7,256 nucleotides of DNA from an uncultured Porticoccus sp. (GCA_950063125.1 CATLZI010000107.1:1-7256); one strand, 5' to 3'; positions 1-5,724 are shown, numbered from the stretch's first letter. Notes: generated by a model from the letters alone, not told the origin. Made by a program: numbers and translations.

Positions 1-816
1 GCTGCCGTTGAGGAGTTGCTGGGGATCAACCGTCCCTGGGTTTCCGCTCTGTTTTACGCCATTTTCATCGGCATCCATCTGGCCGGTGTCGGTGAGGCGC
101 TGAAAACCATGATGGTAATCAGCGGATTGGCGGTGGTGGCTATTCTGGCCACGGCGATTGCCTTGATCGGTGATTTTGAGACGGCCAACCTGTTCAATAT
201 CGCGCCGACCGATGCGGCCGGTGCCAGTGAAATACTTCCGTTCGGCTGGTATGGCGTTTGGGCCGCACTGCCGTTTGCCATGTGGCTGTTCCTTGCTGTG
301 GAAGGGGTGCCTCTGGCAGCGGAAGAAGCGCGCGACCCTGCTAGTGACATGCCCAAGGGCATCATCGGCGCCATGATTGTATTGCTGTTCACCGCGGCGT
401 TGGTCATGTTCCTGCTGGCGGGTGCCGCCGGCGCTGATGTGATCGGCAGCAGCAGTGTACCGCTGGTGGATGCGCTCACGTCGGTGGCGGGGGCGGCGGG
501 CAATGCGGTTTACCGGGAGGCCATTTACAAGGTTCGGGACGATGTGACCACCGGGATTCAGCTTCATCAGGCCCTCAAAACAACCAACAAATTCCCTGTG
601 ATGCTGCTGCAAATGACCGCCATCGGTGAGGAGTCCGGTGCGCTGGATGACATGCTGGAGAAGTCTGCGGTGTTCTACGAAGAGGCGGTCGACAATGCCG
701 TGGATAACCTGACCACCTTGCTGGAGCCCATGATTATGGCGGTTCTGGGGGTTCTGGTGGGCGGTCTGCTGATTGCCATGTACCTGCCGATCTTCAAACT
801 TGGCTCGGTGGTCTAG
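1..816 (+). pseudogene. Chimeric ORF: APC-family (ethanolamine-type) permease fragment fused in frame to PilC C-terminus
   Basis: The frame is open from base 1, so the true start lies upstream; the first possible internal start (TTG at 16) is inside the protein. Residues 1 to about 152 are a polytopic APC-superfamily permease with hydrophobic segments near residues 16-30, 36-58, 85-100 and 122-142, and the motif EGVPLAAEEARDP around residues 101-113, typical of ethanolamine/amino-acid permeases. From about residue 153 (VPLVDAL) to 271 the sequence is the last cytoplasmic T2SSF domain and final membrane helix of PilC, the inner-membrane platform protein of type IV pili: SVAGAAGNAVY, MTAIGEESGALDDML, and the ending MYLPIFKLGSVV. 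A permease should continue for several more helices and PilC should have about 400 residues, so each half is incomplete. The stop TAG uses the first G of the repeat element that follows. Both family assignments are confident; whether the fusion exists in a cell is not known. Confidence 0.8.
457..480 (+). other. Permease/PilC junction zone
   Basis: The eight codons here read VPLVDALT. This is what PilC proteins carry just before their GAAGN segment, and it is also close to what APC permeases carry after the GAAGA loop (small residues, then PL and DAL). The change from one family to the other therefore falls in a short stretch where the two coding sequences could be similar, which explains why the reading frame is preserved. 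The exact breakpoint cannot be set from one sequence. Confidence 0.6.
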
Positions 817-1081
817 GGCCTGTTAACACTAATTGGATTGCCACTGTTGTGGCTCAAAAAGCGCCAATCAAGGCGCGAGGAGCGTAGTTTGGTGATTCCA
901 AATAAGAGACGAGCAACGAAGAGTGGCGTTTTTTTAACCGCAACCCTTTGGGCTGGGGACATTTTTGCCTCCAGCGTTGTTGAAATTCGCTCATTTAGAG
1001 TGACTAAACTTTGCTCATTCCGCCTAGCCGGAGGCAAAAATGACCGCCAGCAGAGATAACCCAATTAATATTAACAAGCCC
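816..1081. repeat. MITE-like element, copy 1 (full length, 266 bp)
   Basis: The left end begins GGGCCTGTTAACACTAATTG (816 onward). The right end, read on the minus strand from 1081, begins GGGCTTGTTAATATTAATTG. The first 25 bases of the two ends agree at 20 positions, and every mismatch is a transition. TA lies immediately outside both ends (814-815 and 1082-1083), as expected for a 2-bp TA target duplication of the kind made by IS630/mariner-type transposases; removing the element plus one TA restores a TAA stop to the pilC tail. The interior has several hairpins and no convincing gene; short open frames on both strands show no recognisable protein. A mobilising transposase is not in the window. 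A second, shortened copy in inverted orientation lies at 3917-4038. The assignment to a transposase family is inference. Confidence 0.8.
960..1042. repeat. Long hairpin inside element copy 1
   Basis: The arms are perfect 13-bp inverted repeats, catttttgcctcc at 960-972 and ggaggcaaaaatg at 1030-1042, with a 57-bp loop. The equivalent hairpin is kept in copy 2 with a shorter loop. Confidence 0.8.
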
Positions 1082-1094
1082 TAAGTAATTTCCC

Positions 1095-1646
1095 ATGAGT
1101 CTGATGACACTGCTTGAACAACAACTCGGCCCAATGGCATATCCACTCTCGCTGTGTGCGCTACTGTCATTGATCATCCTGGCAGAACGGCTGGTTGTGA
1201 TTGGCTACACAACCGTGCGCGGCAAACTCAGGCATGACAGCCTGACCGTCATGACGGGACACGCTGGACAGCCAAAGCATATCCAGCAGGAAATTGCTGC
1301 CGTGTGGTTGCAACACCGACAACGGCGGCTGGCGAGCGGCATCCGGCTGCTGCAGATACTCGCCCTGCTGTCGCCACTATTGGGACTGCTGGGTACTGTG
1401 GTCGGACTGATCCAGGTCTTTGATACCCTAGGAGAACAACGGGGTCCCATTGAGCCCGCCATGCTTGCCAGTGGGCTGGGGATCGCCATGAAGACAACCG
1501 CCGCCGGGCTGATCATTGCGGTGCCAGCACTGGTGGGTGCACATGGCTTCAATATGTGGGTCGACCAGTTGATCAGCGGCACTGAACAGTTTATCAACCT
1601 GCAACTGCTGAAGCTCGATGGTGTCTCGATGGGAACCCTGCCGTGA
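1095..1646 (+). CDS. exbB: ExbB-type proton channel subunit (MotA/TolQ/ExbB family) of the heme-uptake system
   Basis: A 183-residue inner-membrane protein. With ExbD it forms the proton-conducting motor that lets TonB drive outer-membrane receptors. A first membrane helix lies around residues 15-37, followed by a cytoplasmic stretch, then two further helices at about 86-108 and 128-150. The family signature LLSPLLGLLGTVVGLIQVF spans 91-109, and the third helix contains the conserved Thr-rich GIAMKTTAAGL segment (129-139). The length is below the roughly 240 residues of E. coli ExbB but normal for the short ExbBs found beside hemin transporters. The ATG at 1095 is only 13 bases beyond the repeat element and has no good Shine-Dalgarno before it (taagtaatttccc); an in-frame ATG at 1104 is an alternative. 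It overlaps exbD by 4 bases (GTGA). Native upstream promoter sequence may have been displaced by the element. Confidence 0.88.
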   Translation: MSLMTLLEQQLGPMAYPLSLCALLSLIILAERLVVIGYTTVRGKLRHDSLTVMTGHAGQPKHIQQEIAAVWLQHRQRRLASGIRLLQILALLSPLLGLLGTVVGLIQVFDTLGEQRGPIEPAMLASGLGIAMKTTAAGLIIAVPALVGAHGFNMWVDQLISGTEQFINLQLLKLDGVSMGTLP

Positions 1647-2056
1647 TTCGCTCGCCCCGTCAGGTCAAGCTGGAAGCCGGACTGGAACTGACCCCGTTGA
1701 TCGACATCATCTTTATCGTCGTGGTGTTCCTGCTGCTTACCGCCAACCACCCACTGCTGTCCCTGCCGGTGGATATTCCGGACACCGATCAGGCTGTCAG
1801 CGAACTGGAGGCTGGGCCTCAACGGCTGCTGATCACGCTCTATCAGGATTCTCCCCAGTGGGGTATCGGCGAACAGCGCTATAACCATTGGCAGGAATTT
1901 CAGTCCCGGCTTTTGCCCCAGCTGGATGACCAAAACCGGCCTGTGACGGTCGCCCCCGACAGCCGTGCATCCGTGGAATCGCTGGTCAAACTGCTGGCGC
2001 TGTTAAATGACCGACAAATGACCGACACCCAAATCCTGATGGAAGCGAAACCATGA
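1643..2056 (+). CDS. exbD: ExbD/TolR-family biopolymer transport protein
   Basis: A 137-residue protein with a short cytoplasmic N-terminus, one membrane helix (about residues 17-38) and a periplasmic domain, the standard ExbD architecture. The segment LTPLIDIIFIVVVFLL contains Asp21, matching the essential protonatable membrane aspartate of ExbD/TolR. It pairs with ExbB to harvest proton motive force for TonB. The start is GTG at 1643, overlapping the exbB stop; gggaa at 1631-1635 is a plausible ribosome binding site. Its own stop overlaps hmuT by 4 bases (ATGA), so translation of the three genes is probably coupled. The position ahead of hmuTUV suggests it serves heme uptake specifically. 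Confidence 0.9.
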   Translation: MIRSPRQVKLEAGLELTPLIDIIFIVVVFLLLTANHPLLSLPVDIPDTDQAVSELEAGPQRLLITLYQDSPQWGIGEQRYNHWQEFQSRLLPQLDDQNRPVTVAPDSRASVESLVKLLALLNDRQMTDTQILMEAKP

Positions 2057-2895
2057 ACAGATCCCCCCGCTCGTCCCTGATGTCAGCCCTGTTGGCCGGG
2101 GTATTATTTGGCGTCGTTGCCACGGCACAGGCCGACACACGGCTGGTCAGCACCGATGCGCTGGCCACCGAGCTGATCTTTGCACTGCGGGCAGACCAGC
2201 ATCTGGTTGCCGTGGATGTCACTAGCCATCTACCACCGAATTACCGGCCACTGAAAATCGTCGGTTATCACCGCAACCTGTCTGCAGAAGGCCTGCTGAG
2301 CCTGTCACCCACGCTGGTGATTGGCAGTGAGCATATGGGTCCGGCACCCGCACTTGATGCACTCAGGCAGGCGGGCGTCACCCTGCTGCAATTGTCCTCT
2401 CCAGATCATCCGAAGCAGTTGCGTGACAATATTCAGCGGGTGGCCAAACCACTGGGTCTGACTGAGACAGTGGCACCCTTGCTGGCCAGACTGGATCAAC
2501 AATTGCTCGCCCTGGAAAACCAGCCTATTACAGGCAGCAGTGCCGCTTTCCTGCTGGCCACCGATCCTGCCAAGCTTCGCCTGGCCGGCCACGGCACCAC
2601 CGGCGAAGCATTCATTCGCCTCACCGGCGGCCACAATGTTGCAAATTTCACCAATTACCGCACTGTCTCGGCAGAATCCCTGCTGGCCATGGATCCCGAC
2701 ATCATCATTCTCGCCGGACAGGAAAAAGACAGCGCCCTGGACAGCTTTCTCAAAAGCAATCCGGTACTGGCGCACAGCCGGGCCGCCCGATCCGGGCACA
2801 TTATCGCCGTTGATGGCAGCACGCTGGTCGCAGGGCTGAGCCTGGCGTCCATCGAAGAAGCCAGACAACTGACCCTCGCAGTAAAGGCGGACTGA
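2053..2895 (+). CDS. hmuT: Periplasmic heme-binding protein of hemin ABC transporter
   Basis: A 280-residue protein with a Sec signal peptide: basic start MNRSPRSS, hydrophobic core about 9-22, and predicted cleavage after ATAQA (residue 27). The mature protein is a class III (BtuF/FhuD-like, Fe/B12) substrate-binding protein. The motif GYHRNLSAEG at 71-80, followed by LLSLSPTLVIGSEHMGP, is characteristic of HmuT/ShuT/PhuT heme carriers; Tyr72 is the likely axial heme ligand by analogy with the single tyrosine used in ShuT and PhuT. The C-terminal lobe has TGGHNVANFTNYRTVSAESLL and DPDIIILAG. It accepts heme in the periplasm and hands it to HmuU. A ggaag at 2041-2045 precedes the ATG by 7 bases. 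The gene overlaps hmuU by one base (TGATG). Confidence 0.92.
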   Translation: MNRSPRSSLMSALLAGVLFGVVATAQADTRLVSTDALATELIFALRADQHLVAVDVTSHLPPNYRPLKIVGYHRNLSAEGLLSLSPTLVIGSEHMGPAPALDALRQAGVTLLQLSSPDHPKQLRDNIQRVAKPLGLTETVAPLLARLDQQLLALENQPITGSSAAFLLATDPAKLRLAGHGTTGEAFIRLTGGHNVANFTNYRTVSAESLLAMDPDIIILAGQEKDSALDSFLKSNPVLAHSRAARSGHIIAVDGSTLVAGLSLASIEEARQLTLAVKAD

Positions 2896-3917
2896 TGCGA
2901 CTTCCCGTTCTGATCTGCGGTATCGCGCTGGTCGCCATGATTATCCTCGGCAGCTTGCTGTCGCTACTGCAGGGCGCGCTGGATTTACCACCAACAGAGT
3001 GTCTGCTGGCACTCTGCGATACCCTGTTCGGCACCCACTGGAGCACACTGGACGACTACCAGCGGGTAGTCGTCACTGAGCTGAGACTGCCAAGACTGGT
3101 GCTGTCTGTGTTTGTCGGCGCCATGCTGGCACAGTGTGGCGCAGTGATGCAGGGACTGTTTCGCAACCCGCTGGCAGACCCCGGCATTATCGGCGTCTCC
3201 TCAGGGGCGGCGGTCGGCGCTATTGTTGCTATCGCTATCTTTCCCGCCTCCATAGGCCCCCTGGCCGTGCCCGTGAGCGCTTTTGTCGCCGGTCTGCTCA
3301 CCACAATGCTGGTCTACAGCCTGTCCCGGTCAAAACAGGGCACCTCCGTGCTGGTACTGCTGTTGGCCGGAGTGGCCATCTCCGCCTTTGCCGGCGCGAC
3401 CATCGGGTTTATCAGCTACTTTTCAAACGACGAAAAACTTCGCCAATTGAGTCTGTGGCAGATGGGCAGTCTTGCCGGCGCCAGTCAAGTAAACCTGTGG
3501 CTGGGATTTTTCGCCGTTGTTGCCCTGGCTGTCGCGTTCCAAAGGAAGGCTTTCGCACTGAATGCCTTGGTCCTCGGAGAATGTGAGGCCCGCTATCTCG
3601 GTATCAACGTGGAAGCACTCAAACGGCAACTGATTATTCTGGTCGCCGTAGGGGTGGGCGTTTCCGTCGCCTACGCCGGCATTATCGGCTTTATCGGTCT
3701 GGTGGTGCCGCATCTGGTAAGGCTGGTGACCGGGCCTGACCACCGCAGCCTGATTCCGCTCTCTGCGCTCTGTGGCGCCCTGCTCCTGCTGGTGGCGGAC
3801 CTCATGGCAAGACTGGTGGTACAGCCGGCCGAACTGCCGGTGGGTCTGGTCACCGCACTGCTGGGGGCGCCCTTTTTTCTGGCGCTGCTGATTCAGCAAC
3901 GACGCCAATGGAGCTAG
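2895..3917 (+). CDS. hmuU: Hemin ABC transporter permease (FecCD family)
   Basis: A 340-residue polytopic inner-membrane permease, normal length for the BtuC/FhuB/HmuU family with about ten helices. Diagnostic stretches are LRLPRLVLSVFVGAMLAQCG (63-82), MQGLFRNPLADPGIIGVSSG (85-104) and the cytoplasmic coupling region GFIGLVVPHLVRLVTGPDHR (265-284), which docks on the ATPase. It works as a dimer with HmuV to move heme into the cytoplasm. The ATG overlaps the hmuT stop, with aagg at 2884-2887 as ribosome binding site. The stop TAG (3915-3917) is made of a TA plus the first G of the inserted repeat. Without the insert the frame would read on as TAT GCT TGA, so the present C-terminus ...RRQWS is probably two residues shorter than the ancestral one. 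Confidence 0.93.
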   Translation: MRLPVLICGIALVAMIILGSLLSLLQGALDLPPTECLLALCDTLFGTHWSTLDDYQRVVVTELRLPRLVLSVFVGAMLAQCGAVMQGLFRNPLADPGIIGVSSGAAVGAIVAIAIFPASIGPLAVPVSAFVAGLLTTMLVYSLSRSKQGTSVLVLLLAGVAISAFAGATIGFISYFSNDEKLRQLSLWQMGSLAGASQVNLWLGFFAVVALAVAFQRKAFALNALVLGECEARYLGINVEALKRQLIILVAVGVGVSVAYAGIIGFIGLVVPHLVRLVTGPDHRSLIPLSALCGALLLLVADLMARLVVQPAELPVGLVTALLGAPFFLALLIQQRRQWS

Positions 3918-4038
3918 GGCCGGTTAACACTAATTGGATTATCTCTGCTGGCGGTCATTTTTTGCCTCCGGCTAGGCGGAATGAGCGAATTTCAACAACG
4001 CTGGAGGCAAAAATGTCCCCAGCCCAAAGGGTTGCGGC
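3917..4038. repeat. MITE-like element, copy 2 (shortened, inverted relative to copy 1)
   Basis: It begins GGGCCGGTTAACACTAATTG. From about 3941 to 4037 it is nearly identical to the reverse complement of copy 1 read from its right end, ending at gttgcgg. Differences are one extra T in a T-run (3957-3962) and absence of a 24-base stretch between two atgagc repeats. The distal half, including the second terminal repeat, is missing except perhaps for the final C (4038). TA flanks both sides (3915-3916 and 4039-4040). The element fills the whole hmuU-hmuV gap and contains an internal hairpin (3956-3969 with 4003-4015). Confidence 0.8.
3956..4015 (+). repeat. Hairpin in the hmuU-hmuV spacer
   Basis: The arms cattttttgcctcc (3956-3969) and ggaggcaaaaatg (4003-4015) pair over 13 bp with one bulged T; the loop is 33 bases. 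In the operon mRNA this stem-loop would end about 25 bases before the hmuV start, so it could protect the upstream message or lower hmuV expression. No U-tract follows the stem, so it is not a classic intrinsic terminator. Confidence 0.6.
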
Positions 4039-4039
4039 T

Positions 4040-4798
4040 ATGCTTGAATTGACTAATCTCCGTTCTCAACACGGCAAAGTGCCACACCTTGCCGTTGAGC
4101 AGCTGCGTATCGGGACGGGCATGATGGTGGGGGTCGCCGGTCCAAACGGGTCGGGAAAATCCACCTTGCTCAGGGCCATCGGTGGAGAGCTGTCAGTCAC
4201 TGGTGACATCCTTTTTTATCAACGATCCTTGCGCCACTGGGATCCACGGGACAGGGCGCGGCACCTGGCCGCACTCCCCCAGTTCAGCCAGATCGGCTTT
4301 TCATTTACCGCCGACGAAATTGTTGCCATGGGAATGATCCCCCTGTCCCTGTCCCGTCAGGAAGGCAAGCGGCAGGTGGCCGCTCTGATGAAAGACACGG
4401 ATTGCCACCACCTGATGGGCAGGGTATTTCCATCACTGTCCGGAGGAGAGAAGCAAAGAGTCCATCTGGCCAGGGTGCTACTGCAATTGAGCCAGGCCAC
4501 ACAGCCACCTCTACTGGTACTGGATGAACCCACGTCAGCACAGGATCTCAAACAACAGCACAGGATACTGGCACTGACCCGTTCCCTGTGCCGCCAACGC
4601 GGTTACGCGGTCATCGCCGTACTGCACGATCTCAACCATGTGCTGCGCTACTGCGACCATTGTGTCTTGATGAAGGAAGGCAGGATATCCGCACAGGGAA
4701 AACCCGGCGATGTTCTCACCCAGGATACCATCGAGGCACACTGGGAGTACCGGCCACAGCTGGCTGGTCATATGGAATCCATCCCGGTTTTTGTATAA
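4040..4798 (+). CDS. hmuV: Hemin ABC transporter ATP-binding protein
   Basis: A 252-residue ABC ATPase that powers heme import through HmuU. Visible motifs are Walker A GPNGSGKST (34-42), the Q-loop Gln at 81, signature LSGGEKQR (133-140), Walker B LLVLDEP (158-164) and the switch His196 in VLHDLNH. The length agrees with HmuV. The frame is open further upstream to an ATG at 3908, but those extra 44 codons are translated repeat element and the end of hmuU, so MLELTNL at 4040 is the better start. An aaaggg at 4025-4030, belonging to the element, lies 9 bases before it and may serve as ribosome binding site. A second in-frame ATG at 4013 is also in element sequence. The stop is 10 bases from the converging tetR gene. 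Confidence 0.92.
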   Translation: MLELTNLRSQHGKVPHLAVEQLRIGTGMMVGVAGPNGSGKSTLLRAIGGELSVTGDILFYQRSLRHWDPRDRARHLAALPQFSQIGFSFTADEIVAMGMIPLSLSRQEGKRQVAALMKDTDCHHLMGRVFPSLSGGEKQRVHLARVLLQLSQATQPPLLVLDEPTSAQDLKQQHRILALTRSLCRQRGYAVIAVLHDLNHVLRYCDHCVLMKEGRISAQGKPGDVLTQDTIEAHWEYRPQLAGHMESIPVFV

Positions 4799-4808
4799 CC
4801 GTACGCGG

Positions 4809-5489
4809 CTACTTGAGCCTTGGCAGCAGTATCTCGCCGACCAGCGGCGAAACCCCCGGCTGTGGCTCCCAGGTGGGCCTGGCGCTAAACCAGTAGTCCG
4901 TTTTCAATGCCAGCAACCGGTAGAGGCCGGTGGGCAGATCACGTTTGATTTCCTCGTCATCACTGTGCACCTGGGCATAACTGAGCACGCCGTGGATGTA
5001 GTGATAGAGCAATCTGGCGGTTTGCTCGGCATCAACACCGTCATCGAGATAACCTGCTGACTGCAGAGCATTTACCAGTGACAGGTTGTATTTTACTGCG
5101 GTTTGCGACAGCAGCTGGAGCGCTTCGATCACTTTGTCGTCACTGGAGCCAATCTGTGCCCCGGCATTGTAAAAAGGGCAGCCCCGGATACCCGCACGAT
5201 CGTTGCCCATCTTCGCCACTAACAGGAAATGCACCAGATTTTCAAGTTGCTCGAGCGGGGTATTGACCGGTGAAAAAACCGCATCCAGATCACTTTTTAT
5301 CACCTGCCAGTAATAGGCGGTGGCCTCACAAAACAGTGCCGCTTTCGAATCAAAGTGGTGGTAAAAGGCACCCTTGGTGACACCCGCCTGTTTGCAGATT
5401 TCATTCACACCGACACTGTTGTAATTACTCTGCCAGATCAGCTCAAGCGCTGTTTCCAGCAGGCGCTCGCGGGTTTCGGTTAACGACAT
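4809..5489 (-). CDS. TetR/AcrR-family transcriptional repressor of the adjacent RND pump
   Basis: A 226-residue regulator. The N-terminal TetR helix-turn-helix spans about residues 8-54, with recognition region VGVNEICKQAGVTKGAFYHHFDSKAALF at 26-53. The C-terminal ligand domain contains RGCPFYNAGAQIGSSDDKV (102-120), the position where NemR/AefR-type regulators have a GC..GN motif; Cys104 is therefore a candidate reactive or ligand-contacting residue (inference). The gene is divergent from the efflux operon and shares a control region with two related palindromes, the usual arrangement for a local repressor that also represses itself. The ATG at 5489 has only a weak Shine-Dalgarno. The ligand cannot be read from the sequence. 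The tail after about residue 205 (PTWEPQPG...) is proline-rich and probably disordered. Confidence 0.9.
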   Translation of the reverse strand: MSLTETRERLLETALELIWQSNYNSVGVNEICKQAGVTKGAFYHHFDSKAALFCEATAYYWQVIKSDLDAVFSPVNTPLEQLENLVHFLLVAKMGNDRAGIRGCPFYNAGAQIGSSDDKVIEALQLLSQTAVKYNLSLVNALQSAGYLDDGVDAEQTARLLYHYIHGVLSYAQVHSDDEEIKRDLPTGLYRLLALKTDYWFSARPTWEPQPGVSPLVGEILLPRLK

Positions 5490-5523
5490 ATCAGGTATCT
5501 TTCAGGTTGGCGTCAGGCCTCAC

Positions 5524-5553
5524 AGTATAGATACCTAACGGTTTGCCCGGCAA
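5524..5553 (-). promoter_or_regulatory. Predicted tetR promoter with embedded half-conserved operator
   Basis: On the minus strand, TTGCCG (5553-5548) and TATACT (5529-5524) are separated by 18 bases. The spacer contains atacctaacggttt (5531-5544), which matches 11 of 14 aligned bases of the strong operator at 5702-5719. A repressor bound here would block its own transcription. Confidence 0.5.
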
Positions 5554-5560
5554 CCCACGT

Positions 5561-5594
5561 CAGGTGGCAAAATTCCTGACACCACTGCCATCTG
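5561..5594. repeat. Imperfect inverted repeat in the divergent region
   Basis: CAGGTGGCA (5561-5569) pairs with TGCCATCTG (5586-5594) at 8 of 9 positions. An overlapping pair, GTCAGG (5559-5564) and CCTGAC (5575-5580), offers an alternative fold. Its role is unknown; it could be a binding site for another regulator or chance. Confidence 0.35.
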
Positions 5595-5694
5595 AAAACC
5601 GGCAATGGGCCAAGTGCCCTTAGCTATTGAAATCTAGCTATAAATTACTCAAATACAAAACGATGCCCCAGCCAGCCTATTTTGATTTCAGCAA

Positions 5695-5724
5695 TTGACG
5701 GACATACCGACCGGTATGTAAGCT
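5695..5724 (+). promoter_or_regulatory. Predicted promoter of the RND efflux operon
   Basis: TTGACG (5695-5700) and TAAGCT (5719-5724) are separated by 18 bases, and the spacer is almost entirely the palindromic operator. The -10 is poor (three of six consensus bases, including the key first two and last), so exact hexamers are uncertain. Confidence 0.45.
5702..5719. promoter_or_regulatory. Palindromic operator, likely TetR-family repressor site
   Basis: ACATACCG at 5702-5709 and CGGTATGT at 5712-5719 are perfect 8-bp arms around a 2-base centre (AC). Size and symmetry suit a TetR-family dimer. The site lies between the predicted -35 and -10 of the adaptor-pump operon, opposite the tetR gene, so the encoded repressor is the obvious candidate protein. 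Confidence 0.75.

Noticed and set aside
838..1059. 73-codon open frame on the plus strand and 83-codon frame on the minus strand (813-1064)
   Set aside because: Both lie wholly inside the repeat element and coincide with its inverted repeats. They lack a ribosome binding site and any recognisable domain, and the shortened copy 2 does not preserve them as complete frames.
1055..1075. gataacccaattaatatta as a Fur box before exbB
   Set aside because: It matches the Fur consensus at too few positions and consists of the element's terminal repeat, whose sequence is explained by transposition.
816..1081. Integron attC site or CRISPR-like array
   Set aside because: There are no direct repeat-spacer units and no attC core sites. 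Terminal inverted repeats with TA flanks fit a transposable element better.
1205..1933. Long antisense open frame (242 codons) across exbB and exbD
   Set aside because: It is a shadow of two well-supported overlapping genes. It has low-complexity composition, no family resemblance and no start signal.
3956..4015. Intrinsic terminator after hmuU
   Set aside because: The stem is not followed by a U-tract on the plus strand and hmuV continues the operon. The A/T runs are part of the paired arms.
3908..4039. N-terminal 44-residue extension of hmuV
   Set aside because: The extension is translated element sequence plus the end of hmuU. The protein family begins at MLELTNL, and a better-placed Shine-Dalgarno precedes ATG 4040.
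5621..5640. Two TAGCTA palindromes as a regulatory pair
   Set aside because: Six-base self-complementary AT-rich words recur by chance, and nothing else ties them to either promoter.
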